From Toxorhynchites rutilus septentrionalis (taxonomy: Eukaryota; Arthropoda; Insecta; Diptera; Culicidae), in assembly GCF_029784135.1 (NCBI RefSeq), contig NC_073746.1:64420763-64484762 (forward strand): a DNA stretch of 64,000 nucleotides, written 5' to 3'. Every line of letters starts with the position of its first letter. The first letter of the stretch is position 1. The notes under the pieces were generated by a model, which had not been told where the DNA came from, searched no databases, and was given only the letters and a program-made list of their open reading frames with translations. Below are positions 10,556 to 21,992 of the stretch, in pieces. A program made the translations under genes and the position numbers.

Positions 10556-12291
10556 TTGAGACATAGAGACATTTGGACTAAAAAAGAAACATTGAATAGA
10601 AGCAAAAAAAAAAAAAGTTGTGAGAGTCTGTTCGCGTGCAACAGTAAAGTTATTCCAGTGACTTTGGGGTAAACTTAGCTAGTAATGGGAATAAAAATCA
10701 GAAAGAAATTAAGATAAAACAAAACAGCTTAGAAGCTCGTCGTAAACTGAACAAGGTATTTTTGGTGCTGTCCATATATTCGAAGTCTTCGTCTTATAGG
10801 GAATTCGCTGGGACCTGAACCTGTGATAATCTGAAGGGGAAATATCCTGTTAGTTTAGCTGGTTGGGCCAAATGTTTTTCCGAATGACCACTGACCACTC
10901 ATCGGACCAAATATGACAATATTGCTTATTAACGTATCCGTTCAACTGGAAATGTGCCAATGTGTTGTCGCTTAATCAATTTCTCGATAAAACAAAAAAA
11001 AACTCATTCTGAACAGAGCTTTGATTTTGATAGTAAAATTCAATGAATTGTAAGCGTCGCTGGTTTGTAAGTCACAGCATGATGAAATGGCAATGAAAAC
11101 TACACAACTTTAGATCTGACACATGGCACAAATCTGTCAAAAACAGTGCACTGAAAAACCAAACAGCAAAAAACACATGTAAAATCGCAAAATGCCTATA
11201 AATCTGTCATCCTTGAAGAATGATATTTCCTCCAGAATCTCTCTTCAAGGATGACCTCGCAACAATATTCTTAGTATTCTTTTATTCGTTTCGCATTAGC
11301 GATATTAAGCTTCGTGTTCTGTCATTGTGAAGCCAAAATCATTATTGATTTCAGGTGGAATAAACACACGTTCAAAATAAAAATCATATACGAATACTAA
11401 TATTTCCGTATCAAATATGTACTCTACGCAAAAGAGGAATATTTTTTAATCGCAGGTTGTGAATTGTTTTGATCTAAACCGAAATCTGATAACAATTTTA
11501 TATTATAAGGATGTTTTTTCATGGAATTATCAAGAGATGTATAGACATGTTTTAAACATTCAGAAAACATCAAAAAAATATTTCCATTCAAAGTTGAGTT
11601 CGATTAGTTTGAATGTGCCTTCGGGCGTATTAACCTAATAGAGTATCTTTCCTTCACGTCAACTTCAAGCTTTAATAAATGTCCTATATTCTATTATCTA
11701 TATAAATAGAATTGGAAGACCGATTGTGTTGATAAGCGCAAAACCCGAGGAAGGGGGAAGAAAGGTCCGATTTGAGCCGTCTTTATTTTTTTGGATTTCG
11801 TCTCTTCTCGTAGATCAACTTAGAGGAAAATCGACAAATTTACGGAAAATTCTGAATGAAAGTCGGAGGATTGAATTCCCATATGTGCTACAGTTACATC
11901 AATATAAGCGTTGAAAGTCCATTCGATTTTTGCGCTAACGAAAGTGATCTTTGTTCGTTAGTGGAAATGCATTTTTTCATTGACGAGTTTTGCGATTGAA
12001 CCTACGAACGTTCGCTTAGTAAGAAAACCGGAATGTTCGATAAAACTCATATTAAAAAAAATGGGCGGGACGAAGTTCGCCGAGTCAGCTTGTGGATGAT
12101 AAACGAAAAACAAGAGTATGCATTATATGAGCACGGACCGGAAAGAATTCCGTGAAAAAAATCAAATCAGGGAAATTGAGTGTTTGTCAGGGAATCAGGA
12201 AACGTGTCAAAAAGTCTGGGTGTCAAATTTTTCATTCAAACAAAAATATAGCTGTATTGAAATGTCCTACGGGTACGTTCTAAGAATTGTT
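10556..12291. other. Intronic tract without recognised features
   Basis: Begins right after the LINE target-site duplication. AT-rich, with short unconvincing frames only. No inverted termini or known element ends were seen. Confidence 0.5.
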
Positions 12292-12882
12292 TTTGACGTA
12301 GGATTACGTCTTTCGGGAACATATTGGGGTACAAATTGAAAATCGAAAATCGAGCAAATCGAGCAAATCGTCAAACTCAGCCATTTCATGATGGATTGAT
12401 GAAATTTTTGCGTTTCGGCACTCCATAACAATTTTTTATATTGATGAAAATAATATATGTCATGAAACCAACTATCGAACAATTGAAAAATCTCAACACC
12501 TATCCTAACGGAAATACCCACTTCTGATTGGTCGAAATTAACGACACGTGCGGCGGGTTCCTAACAGAGACATCAAAACCAAGCTGCCTGGGGGAATTCG
12601 GCATTGTAAATACATGAAAGTAGGGGGAGCTTTTGTTCCCACCGAAATATGTTCCCTAACAGAGACATCAAAACTAAGCTGCTTGGGGGAAATTGGCATT
12701 GCAAATACATGAAAGTAGGAAGAACTTTTGTTCCTACCGAAATGTGTTCCCTAACAGAGACCTTAAAACCAAATCTATATCAAAGAGTTTAACGATATAA
12801 TACTTCAAACATATCCGAAATCAAAAGATAGCCTAACGGAATCCTACGTCAACTATGCGGTCGTGTCTCGGACACAACCCTC
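12292..12882 (+). mobile_element. Hairpin-tailed repeat, family 3 (copy a)
   Basis: Starts TTGACGTAGGATTACGTC and ends ATCCTACGTCAA followed by a hairpin at 12859-12879 (arms GGTCGTGTC and GACACAACC). Interior holds the ACATATTGGGGTACAAATTG block and about two units of the ~97-bp minisatellite. Shorter than the copies at 39391, 53559 and 56137 because the histone-like 3' end and flanks are missing. No protein is encoded. Confidence 0.7.
12570..12775 (+). repeat. ~97-bp minisatellite inside family 3 copy a
   Basis: Units run from CCCTAACAGAGACATCAAAA through GGGGGAAATTGGCATTGCAA to TTTTGTTCCCACCGAAAT. The same unit recurs at 39680-39850, 54390-54770 and 56420-56590. Confidence 0.75.
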
Positions 12883-12895
12883 CTGTGACTTGTTT

Positions 12896-12985
12896 TTTTT
12901 CTTTCTTTATTAAAGAGATTTTCAGCCAAAGGCTGGTTCATCTCTAAGTTCTAAGAATCAAATAAAAACTGGCTGATAAAGTCAG
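12896..12985. repeat. Short dispersed repeat fragment
   Basis: A TTTATTAAAGAGATTTTCAG block followed by CCAAAGGCTGGTTCATCTCT, which resembles a widespread mosquito repeat tail. The flanking 12986-13340 is AT-rich and resembles the sequence near 57575-57700; no gene seen. Confidence 0.4.
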
Positions 12986-13328
12986 TCGGATTTGTCATTA
13001 AATTACAAATCCATAAAATCTTTGAAAAACAGAAAAAAATCGATTTTTCCTCTTCATGATATCTTTGTCCACTACATTTACACATACCAGGATAAAAATT
13101 TGTTCGGTGAATATTTCATAACTTTAGCAATCGTCAATATGCGTTCATTCTACGAACAAATAAATTGTATTTTATTTGTAATGAAAAAATCGGCAATTAC
13201 TTTTGGTGAAACCCTATACAATAAAAGGTATACGATATGGATTTATTTCCAAAATCAAGCAAATTGAATTTAGATCTAACATTGCGTCGTATCGAAACTT
13301 ATAAATTTACAACAGTTCGTGTTTGGAT

Positions 13329-13335
13329 AAAAAAA
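13329..13335 (-). terminator. RNA polymerase III terminator of tRNA-Arg
   Basis: A run of seven T on the minus strand begins five bases after the tRNA 3' end, the expected place and sequence for Pol III termination. Confidence 0.8.
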
Positions 13336-13340
13336 TCCGA

Positions 13341-13413
13341 CGACCGTGACAGGACTCGAACCTGCAATCTTCGGATCCGAAGTCCGACGCCTTCTCCATT
13401 AGGCCACACGGCC
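13341..13413 (-). tRNA. tRNA-Arg (anticodon TCG)
   Basis: The minus strand folds as a 73-nt cloverleaf. The acceptor stem GGCCGTG pairs with CACGGTC (one G-U), with discriminator G. The anticodon stem TCGGA/TCCGA encloses loop CTTCGGA, giving anticodon TCG for Arg codon CGA. The T arm contains GGTTCGAGTCC (box B), and box A lies in GTGGCCTAATGGAGAAGGC. It is intronless and sits inside the neuropeptide intron, on the same strand. All stems pair, so it appears functional. Confidence 0.93.
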
Positions 13414-15344
13414 ACTGTGCTCTTGATATGCTCCATGCGTTCATTATCTGTCAAGAACCTATTCTGTTCGTATTTTCATCAATGGAGACCTCAAATGAAT
13501 GGTATTTATAAGATTTATTTCAGTTTGATACGAAAATGGAGCTCACGTTTTTTTGTGTACACAAAAATTCTTTGTGAATTTATGTTATTGTGTACTTCTA
13601 CCATTTTGCTCAATGAAAATATTGAATGTGTTGCATTATTAAAAGAATTATAATCTCACTTCCAAATGAACTTAGCTTTTTATCTGATTGCAAAGATCTC
13701 CGACAAATGAATGAAACGTAACACGATTAAGAACTGAATACAGGTATATTACATTGGGAAGATGTGAACTTGGTCTCCATTGGGATGTGAGGAGATCCGA
13801 TAACAAAGTAATAACTTCAACTATTATTGCAACGTTTTTATAAAGATAGTTTTTCTGCCATTGTCGTTGTATTACATTATTCTCCACCACAATAGTTTGT
13901 CACTCGATTGTGGCTCTTTTTTGCCGCAGACAGGAAATACCCATCAGCAATCAGTGCTTTTCACCGTTCCCTCACCTTCCTCGTGATCAAATAATTTCTA
14001 AATGAACGATGGTTGGGTAAAAAATACAATACAAGCTTCAGCAGGGCAACATAAATTTGAATGAAAAATGTTACAAAAATGCATAGCTCTCCACTTCAGA
14101 ATATTCGAACTTTCAACGAGCTGTGAAGCATCATAAATTCCAACGCCAAATTGGCACCGTGATGATAACAATCGCTAATTGCTTTTTTCCATGTTGTCCC
14201 CTCATCATTCATGTGTCAAATCAATGGATGCCAATTTTCTTTCATCTTTTCGATCGAAGCTTAATCGGCTTCCATTGACTTTATCCAAAATACCTTAATT
14301 TTACTACACTAATCGCATAAAAATCACGAATATTTCAATGAGTACTTCTACAACAGATCATCACCAGCACTGATTGACATCTTAATTTCCTTGCCAAACA
14401 CGGCAACAAGTGGAGAGGTTGAACTGAAACACGAAAATTACTGTCCCACCTTCGTTATTCTCATCTGCACACCACATACCCCCCCCACCCAACCTTTCTG
14501 GAATCGCTTTTCCCCTCTCTTTAACAATGCATACTAACGACACCCACGCTGATATGTGGTGCAGTATATGCAACCAATGCCTCCATCTCCGCAGAGTGCA
14601 ATGTACCGAGATTGAATGGGACGAACAGAAGAAGAAGAAAAAAGATTCTCCAACTTGGAACATGTGTCAGAAGTCAACCTTCGCCATCGGTAATATGTTT
14701 ATCAGACGACATGAATCGTAGAAACCTCCCCATAAGCTATTTGTTACACAAAGAGCGGGGAGTAGACTCAGGAGTGGGTGGGCAAATCGATGTACACTTC
14801 ATTCATGATTTTTCAGCGGCAGCACTTGATGATGAATACCTTGTGTCGACAGTGGAAATATACAGCTGATCGTTGCTAAGTTAGGAAATGGCTGTAAACG
14901 TTTATCGTATCTGTTTGGTACAGTTTGAGACTTTTTCGATACAAAATTTGGCCTGCAGCAAAGCCTCGAAGGCAAAGGCAACAAATTACTTTTCGTTTTA
15001 ACCGAGATCTCCAGAAAAATGGTTTAGCGTTCGTTTAAAGTTAATACTTGCTTTCTCGGAGCATCAAACGTTCCTTCTCGATTCAGTTGCGATTAATTTC
15101 TAGAGTTGAACCCTGGGTTTAGAAAAAAATATGCACAATTCGCAAACGTTGTCCAGGTGTAAGTCTATTAATGATGAAACGACACATTAAACTAAACATA
15201 AATCAAGTGAATGCTGGGAGTCAAATGAACTACTACACCATACATAATGACTTTTTCATAAATTTTATTGTTGTATTTTGGTATTTGGCTCAAATTTTAC
15301 CTAAACAAAAATTGCTTAAAAATTTTCAAAAAATATAACCAAGG
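13414..15344. other. Intronic tract without recognised features
   Basis: Roughly 1.9 kb with no element ends, transposase similarity or strong coding frame. Less AT-extreme than neighbouring repeat tracts, so it may be single-copy intron. Confidence 0.5.
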
Positions 15345-15973
15345 AATTTTGGTCCGACTGATTTGGTGTCCTCCGCCATGTTATAGGTTATTATTGGGGC
15401 TATATGGAGAAAATATGCCTTGTTGAAAAATAGAAAGGATGTATTCATTTGTAAATTTATATTACTCCAATTCATTTTGGTTTCAAATATTAGTGATTCA
15501 GCTCAGGAGCTAAAAACGTAAACAGTATAAAAACAAATCATTGTGATAAAGCGTTGCTTGTGGATAATATATTTCAATATTAAGTGTGTCCTCCATGATT
15601 CTACATTACTGCCATGAGTCGTTTTGACATACTTTCGACCAAACTATGTAACATTTGTTGAGCAATTGCATGCCACGCTGTTATCCGTCCAAAAATCGTT
15701 AAGATCGATCTTGACAAGATTGCCCGCCTTATTCCTGGGTAAACAGTTCCACACAAGCAGTCCTCCGTGTCCAACTGTTGCTTCGGTAAATTTGGATAGC
15801 AGACGCTCAGACTTCAGGCATTAGTTGTCCACTTCGAAAACATTTTTTTTAAAGAAAATTGAGTTTCGAAAAAAAATCTAATAAAACATTTTATTGGCAG
15901 TGCATATTTTCTGCATATAGCCTCAAAAATAACCTAAAACATTGTGAGAGACACCAAATCAATCGGACCAACC
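15345..15973 (-). mobile_element. Internally deleted Tc1-like element
   Basis: The left end (TTGGTCCGACTGATTTGGTG) and the inverse of the right end (TTGGTCCGATTGATTTGGTG) head ~75-bp inverted arms, which continue with AGGTTATTATTGGGGCTATA against AGGTTATTTTTGAGGCTATA. A minus-strand transposase remnant lies between. Confidence 0.7.
15600..15830 (-). pseudogene. Tc1-like transposase remnant
   Basis: Minus-strand frames give TVGHGGLLVWNCLPRNKAGN and NLVKIDL, matching the Tc1 GGGSVMVWGCF...GNLVKIDG region, then SLVESMSKRLMAV, matching the Tc1 C-terminus (LV.SMP.R..AV). The segment with the second catalytic Asp and the Glu is deleted, and frameshifts separate the pieces. Confidence 0.65.
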
Positions 15974-15989
15974 GGTTCTGAGGGATTTT

Positions 15990-16450
15990 TTGTCGTAGGA
16001 CTACGTAATTCATCAAGGGTGCCAAATCAGAAAACAGGTCTCTTTTCTATGAAATGATGTTAACGTTAATAACTATTTTTGCTTCGAACGGACTTTGACG
16101 ATTTGCATACAAATCGAATCGGAAATTCTCTGAAATTGGTTTGATATGCTATACATTACAATCCACTGGTGTGTAGAGTGTTTAAATTGATGAAAACTAG
16201 ACGCATTCTCATTTTCCCATACATTTGTTCTGTTCAGTTGTATGCTTTCCTAACCTTGCTGCCAATAACAGGCAACTTATGCAGCCGCTCGAATGGAAAC
16301 AATGAAAGTGATAACGAAAAGAGAATATTTGCGACGTAAATTTCACCCTTGTACAATAAGTGCGCTGTCGCTCGCGTATAAATATTGCATCTCCTCTGAG
16401 GATAATTTTCACTTCTTGTTTGGTTGTCGTCGAGGCATCATCGTTACCAG
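15990..16450 (+). mobile_element. Hairpin-tailed repeat family 2 (copy a), with TATA-bearing segment
   Basis: Starts GTCGTAGGACTACGTAATTC then GGTGCCAAATCAGAAAACAG, shared with copies at 25283 (plus) and 31915, 33525 and 45215 (all reversed). Contains GCGTATAAATATTGCATCTC at about 16375 followed by CTCTGAGGATAATTTTC, also conserved in the 31.4-kb copy. No tail hairpin was found for this copy. Confidence 0.65.
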
Positions 16451-16979
16451 CGAGCGTCGAGCGAGAATGAATTGTCTGAATGAATTGAATTGAATTGGTC
16501 ATTTTGTGTCACCTTCGTTTCTCTTCGAGCTGTGGACACGAGCGAATATTTCACATCGAGCCGAGCCATAACAAAGCAGGCGTAATCATAATGTTTTTGC
16601 CACATTATGTAGAGTCAAACTGGGCTGTCATCACCGGCTCACAAGGAAAATTATTCCTCTGCTGGGATGCTATGTGTTATTTAGTTTCGCGTTGCAGTCA
16701 CAAACGAATCTCCGCCAAGGATGACTTCTACGCAATACAACTGCAACTGCACATCACCATGTAATCGTATCTTCGAAGCCAATAATAGTAACAGAAGAGT
16801 TTATTTTGAGAAGAGTGTAAAACGATGACAGGTATGTGCAGGGTTGCCATATATACAGAATATTCTGTATTCTGCAGTTTTTTTTGCCGAATTTCAGATA
16901 CAAAATGACAGACTCAAAGAGGAGCGTCAAGGATGAAATAGACGGAACGTTTGAAGGTAAAGTTCAACAAAACCATGTA

Positions 16980-18249
16980 CAGGGTTTTCCATTTCGAGCT
17001 TCCGAAAGTATACAGCCCTGCGCTGACAACCGTTTGACATAGCTGTCAACCAAAGCATCATATCGTTAGTTGAATGTCTGCCATTTTACAATATGGATCG
17101 TTTTAGCATCGCACAACGTGTTAATTTTGTTAAATTATACTATAAAAATGATGAAAAACCGGCAAATGTTTTTTGAGCATTACGGACGGATTTTGGTCGT
17201 CATGGACGGCCTACAGAGCACACAATCGCTAATGTAGTGCGTAAATTCGAACAAACTGGATCCGTAGTGGATATTGTGAAACCTGTGCATCATCGTAATG
17301 TGCGTTCGGCCGAAAATATTGCTGCTGTTGCTGCCAGTGTAGAGGATGACCCGAATGTTTCGATTCCACGGCGTGCTCAGCAATTGGGCTTGTCAAACAC
17401 ATCATTGTGGCGAATTTTGCATTTGGACTTGCACCCACATCCATATAAAGTCCAACTGGTACAAAAATTAGAGCGTGGGGACCATGGAATGCGTCGGGCA
17501 TACGTCGATTGGGTGAACGAACAACAGCAGCAAAATGCTGAATTTTCGCATCAAATTTTCTTCAGCGATGAGGCACATTTCGAGCTCGATGGCTATGTGA
17601 ACACCCAAAATTTCCGTATATGGGGCTCAGAAAATCCACACGTGATTGTTGAGAGGTCATTGCATCCGCCAAAAGTCACTGTTTGGTGCGCATTATGGTC
17701 TGGTGGAGTCATCGGGCCGTATTTCTTTGAAAATGAGGACGGCGAGACGGTAACTGTGAATGGTGAGCGCTATGGCCGCATGTTAACCGATTTTTTTTTG
17801 CCACAAATTGAAGATATGGATACGGATGACATGTGGTTTCAGCAGGACGGCGCCACGTGCCACACAGCACGACCGAACATGGCCATATTGCGAACGAAAT
17901 TTGAGGGACGCATAATTTCGCGTTTTGGTGATGCCAATTGGCCGTCCAGATCATGCGATTTGAACCCGCTAGACTATTTTTTGTGGCCCAAACTCTTGAA
18001 CATTTGAAAGACAACATTCGTGAAGTTATGACCGAGATACCGCCCCATATGTGCCGAAAAGTCTTCGAAAATTACCTGTTCCGGATCAAGGTGTGCGAGG
18101 AAGCCCTAGGTGGACATTTGAATGATGTTGTATTTCACACATAACGGCATAAAGCAAACTTTAATTTGAAATAAATGTTTCATCGAAATTAAAATTCTAA
18201 GTGTGTTTTATTTCAATTTACTTTCGGAATTTAAAGTTGGAAAACCCTG
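16980..18249 (+). mobile_element. DD41D (rosa-like) mariner
   Basis: Inverted ends CAGGGTTTTCCA...CCGAAAG and its complement flank the element, with TA on both sides (16978-16979 and 18250-18251). Length 1270 bp is close to a full mariner. It inserted into the hAT-type MITE and encodes a disrupted transposase. Confidence 0.85.
17093..18144 (+). pseudogene. DD41D mariner transposase, disrupted
   Basis: Starts MDRFSIAQRVNFVKLYY (helix-turn-helix region). Codon 28 is TGA at 17174-17176, where the frame otherwise continues unbroken (ALRTDFGRHGRPTEHT), consistent with a CGA-to-TGA transition. Catalytic residues are the first Asp in FFSDEAHF, the second in FQQDGATCH, and the third in CDLNPLDYFLW. 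Forty-one residues separate the second and third, giving DD41D rather than DD34D, as in rosa elements. Near 17985 a small deletion with frameshift removes the segment after FLW; the C-terminus QTLEHLKDNIREVM continues in another frame to 18144. Cut-and-paste transposase; inactive here. Confidence 0.87.
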
Positions 18250-18637
18250 TATAATCATTATACAATTTATTATGAGAAAACCTGTTTATGATTTATGTTA
18301 TTGTAATGATACAAACTTAACAAACCATAAATAGAAAAATAAATTCAAAATGATAATAAACCTTTTTTTTAATTTTTTTTCCGTTATTACAGATTCTATT
18401 TTTCCTAAACATACAGATATACAGATTTTTTCAGCAAATTTTACATAATTAAATGTGGTAACCCTGGGTGTGTGTATAAATTCAGTCGATCCTAGCAACC
18501 AGTGTTTGGCTCTGTGTGTGTTGCTTGTTTTAGTTACGCGATACTTTTAATTTGCTCACATCCTGTACCTATGAATAGCGCACCTCCGCTACTTTTAGTT
18601 GCCATTTGTATTCGACGAACTTCTTGCCAACTTGTCT

Positions 18638-19478
18638 TAGGAGTTGGCAGCACCATCTCAGATAGCAGCGAAACGTTGTGGGTGTAAGCACATAGGTCTT
18701 TTAAGCAACTTTGCATACTTGAAATATTCAAAAAAGAAATAGACTACTTTTTTGAAAGGGCCATAAATGTTTTCTTGATTTGTTTACAAAAAAATATACC
18801 CCAAAAACAAATAATAGCTACAAAATTTGGGTGGGCACTTTTACAGGGAAAAAATGGCATTTTTGTACTAAGACTCCTGAAAAAGAATAATGTTTTACCT
18901 GTTATATTTTTATGTGTGAATTCTCGCGTTTGACATGTTCTTGACATGTTTCTGAATAGAAAAAAGTTAGCAGAGCATGTGAATTGCGATAATTTATACA
19001 TACAAATGTTACGAATTTAACATTAATAGTAATTTCGCATTGAAAAACATGAAAATGTTTTTGTTTGAAAAACATTTTCCTTATTAAAGTGCCCTTCTGC
19101 CGATGTATGTGTGATTTGTTGGAAATTGTATGAGCTATTCAAATGTTTTTTTTTCAGAATTTAAATTTTTAATTTTTTTGAAAATACGTTTTTGAGAAAA
19201 ATGAATTTTAAGTTTTGAAATATTTTTTTAGTGAAATTTTTCTTCAAAAAAAATTTGGTATTTTTTTATGAAAACTAAAACAATTTCCTACATTTCATCA
19301 TTTGATTTGAATTTTGCAGGTATTATATTTTTAAGTTATTTTTTTTGTTGTAAAAAACAAAGAATAATAGTCTAATTCTTTTTTGAATACTTCAAGTATG
19401 CAAAGTTGCTTAAAAGACCCATGTGTTTACACCCACAACGTTTCGCTGCTGTCTAAGATGGTGCTGCCAACAGCCAGT
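18638..19478. mobile_element. Foldback element FB1 (copy a)
   Basis: Arms at 18638-18744 and 19370-19478 are ~107-bp inverted repeats, both containing AGCGAAACGTTGTGGGTGTA and CAACTTTGCATACTTGAA. The spacer is AT-rich, without coding capacity, and matches parts of the related element at 51554-53045. Confidence 0.75.
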
Positions 19479-20935
19479 CGAGTTGGCATAAAATTTGTCA
19501 TTTGTTCTCAGGCTCATTGGTCCCGTTCCGATGTAACAACATCCTAGCTTTGTTAACGGTTTTGACCGAGAATCACCGAGAAACGGTAATTCTTGCAATG
19601 TTTCATTTTTATCGATTCAACTGTGTGTTACCGTGTGCGTTCTCTGTGGAACGCTTGTTTGGTGCTGGTTGAATAGAGATGCACGAAAGGTGGCTATAGG
19701 ACATAGGACCACTAAGCAGTACTAAACAACATGAAACACGATACTTGATACTTGTAAATGTAGTTGTTTTATGGGTTTCCAAAGATATAGTGAAGTGGTT
19801 AGGGAATGTGGGTGTTGGCGGAACAAATATTTAATTGCATGTGGTCTAGTGGGTATGTGTCACACGCGAAAAAAAGACAGCCGGGATCGCGATGAATAGT
19901 CATTGCACTGAGTATTGCATTGAAATAAAGAAACAAAGTGCGGCGTGTGACCAGTTCGTGTATTGTTATCGCAAAGCCAAGAAAGAACTACTTCCACAAA
20001 GTCAAGGGTTAATGGTTTACTCTTTTCAGGCTCAACGAAATTTTCTAATAGAGAGTGAGTTATGAAATTTCTTTGCATTTAAATAATATCCGAATGATAT
20101 GATGAACAAACACATTGAATAAAATGAATACGTAGTCCTACGTCCTAAGTCCTCTAGAACTTTTTGAAAGTTTCCAAGCCATTTTTATTTGGACCCTTCT
20201 CTTCTTCTTTTATTTAGACTTCTTCTCAAAATGGAATACCGATGATGCAAATTGTCCAAATATACATTTGTTTCAATTTATTTATTTACTGGCCGTGAAA
20301 TTAAAAGATATTAATTTTTTTACTCGAAATCCAACCTATTTAAAAACATACTGTAGCCGGTACATTCAAACAAATTTCGTTAGAAGTTTAATTTTAGCAT
20401 ATTTCCTACGTAATCCATGGTCGGATTTCCATGAAATGATAATGGTCAATCCGATTCCGAGGATTTATTTATATTTTCATAGATATCATACTAACTAATC
20501 AGTGCCACCGTTGCCACATATGTCACACATATTTTCGCAACGTTATGTTGTTCGGAAAAAAACCCACAATGTCACTCAAATAAATCTGTCAAAACGAAGC
20601 TAATACATGCAACCATCCAATGAAACCCCTACTCACTGATAACGCACAATCAGTGAAGCCCTCTGCCGCGCGTTGAATAGCACCCCAAAAACCCAATTGC
20701 TTCAACTCCCCTATCCGGCTGTTGGACGGATGGCAGTGACGTGGAAGCGACCGACCGAAGTCCCGCAGCAGCGTGCTACTACCAGTGATTCTTCCGATAA
20801 AAGTGGCCCTCGTGAATCAAATTAACTATCTAATTAATATTTACAACAAAGCACACGGCGGCGGCCAATAGCTTGGCAGAGAAACGAAGTGGACTTTGGT
20901 CAGGCGACGCAAAAAAAAATCACGAATGAGCTTAC
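19479..20935. other. Intron tract next to the first coding exon
   Basis: No gene found. Segment 19860-20080 distantly resembles 30950-31140 (a GCACTGAGTATT block in both), so part is an old dispersed repeat. The GTAGTCCTACGTCCTAAGTC at 20132 is a stray family palindrome. Confidence 0.4.
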
Positions 20936-21395
20936 CTTGCTGCTCTAATAGTTCTGCCATTGGGTCCTTCATCGCACTATCGGAGCCATACGGGTGGGGG
21001 TGGGGGTTGTGACGATGGTAATTCAGTGAGCCCGCCGGATGGTTACTACTCTGGTCTTGCTGATGTAACTGTCGGAATTGGGGTGAATCGTGATGCCGTT
21101 TGTAGAAACCGTCGGTAATTAGCAGCTCAGGTTGCAGTCGCGGCGCTGGAGGTTGGTGATGCTGTCTGAAGGAGAAACTGTCATCCGAATCAATAAGCGT
21201 GGCCTGACGCTTCGACACCACGTTGACACGGGAGGCCGTTGATGGTACTGCTGCTGATGGTGGGAGGGGAAAAACCAGCCGAGGTACATCTTGAACGGAT
21301 GCAGACGCTTGGCGATCGGGAGTTGCCCAAACCCCCATCCAGCTGGTGCTGGATGCTATTGCCAGCTGCACGCAGAGCATTATAATCGGTGGCAT
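20936..21395 (-). CDS. Neuropeptide precursor (RFLamide-like), signal-peptide exon (first coding exon)
   Basis: Starts at the ATG at 21393-21395 (context CGCAATG) and encodes 153 codons plus one base. Residues 1-24 (MPPIIMLCVQLAIASS...VWA) form a typical secretory signal peptide. The rest is low-complexity propeptide rich in Gln, His, Pro and Ser, with KR pairs at VVSKRQ and FYKRHH. The exon ends at a consensus donor (CAAG|GTAAGC, intron beginning at 20935) in phase 1. This matches the phase of the exon starting at 775, so G plus AG gives a Glu codon at the junction. Joined to the exons at 301-775 and 72-240 it makes a 367-residue secreted prepropeptide. The role would be release of peptide signals from neuroendocrine cells. 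The signal peptide, donor and phase are seen directly; membership of one gene across 20 kb is inferred from phase fit and composition. Confidence 0.78.
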
Positions 21396-21556
21396 TGCGA
21401 TGAATTTGGTAAGGCTTCGGTCCTTTTTCTAGTCACCCACGGTTCGATGCGTCCCGTGGTGCGATGCGATTGCCCTGGTCGGGATCCAATTTGTATCCGC
21501 TTGTGGTTTCTCGTCCGGTGCCTAGATGAGACCGGCTGTGTGGTGCATAATTAAAC
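21396..21556 (-). other. Probable 5' leader of the neuropeptide gene
   Basis: The sequence upstream of the ATG has a plausible acceptor on the minus strand (TTTTTTCAATCGCAG) whose exon would start at 21556. This would make a ~160-base 5' untranslated part attached to the signal-peptide exon. A non-coding first exon and the promoter would then lie at higher coordinates. This is a prediction from splice consensus alone. Confidence 0.3.
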
Positions 21557-21929
21557 CTGCGATTGAAAAAAGATTTCAATAGTGCAACTTAGTGGGGCTG
21601 AATGTTGGGTTGTAAGGACTGGCTAATGGGATTCCATACAGTGATTCCATCCCGAGAATATTCGATATTCGTTATAGGAGACTAAGCATTTTCTGCGGGT
21701 GGAAAAATTCACTTTCTTTTCATTTTTTTTGTTCTTCTTTACATCTTCAATGACACTGACGTTCCCAGAGGAACTTCGCCGACTCAACGCAGTATTACTT
21801 GCATAATTTGCCACTTGGTTGAGATTTATATGCCAAGTATTAAGTCTTGAATGTATTCTAAGTGGAAAGCTCTAAAATGCGTTTGACCTCAGTGTAAGTT
21901 GGAACAATATTTTTGGAGATAAATCTTCC
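21557..21929. other. Upstream flank of the neuropeptide gene, no feature seen
   Basis: Expected to hold an intron or promoter of the minus-strand gene. No clear TATA box or initiator was identified. 21993-22300 is likewise featureless. Confidence 0.35.
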
Positions 21930-21992
21930 GACCAGAACGGGACTCAACCCCGAACATGTGATGACACTAACCATTCGGCCACGGGGGTATCG
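21930..21992 (-). repeat. tRNA-like SINE head remnant
   Basis: The minus strand reads CCCGTGGCCGAATGGTTAGT (box A) and GGGGTTGAGTCCCGTTCTGG (box B), colinear with the head of the SINE at 60145 (CCCGTGGCCGAGTGGTTAGC). It lacks the SINE body and would not fold into a complete tRNA. Confidence 0.65.

Larger units (their letters stand above)
16839..18466. mobile_element. hAT-type MITE split by a mariner
   Basis: Ends CAGGGTTGCCATAT and (inverted) CAGGGTTACCACAT, flanked by near-identical 8-bp duplications GGTATGTG (16831-16838) and GGTGTGTG (18467-18474). Eight-base duplications and CAGGG termini fit hAT. Without the inserted mariner it is ~356 bp, with no transposase. Confidence 0.7.
776..20935 (-). 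other. First CDS intron of the neuropeptide gene (~20.2 kb)
   Basis: Delimited by the donor at 20935 and the acceptor at 776 on the minus strand, phase 1 at both ends. It is filled with transposons: a mariner relic, a full-length LINE, a hairpin-tailed repeat, a Tc1 relic, a mariner-in-MITE nest and a foldback. It also contains a tRNA gene. An additional small coding exon inside cannot be ruled out but is not needed to keep the frame. The stretch 776-1640 shows no recognisable element. Confidence 0.65.

Noticed and set aside
17229..18017. Reverse-strand frames across the DD41D mariner
   Set aside because: Shadows of the transposase coding frame.
21930..21992. A functional tRNA gene on the minus strand
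   Set aside because: Box A and B are present but the anticodon arm is too short and the sequence matches the SINE head.
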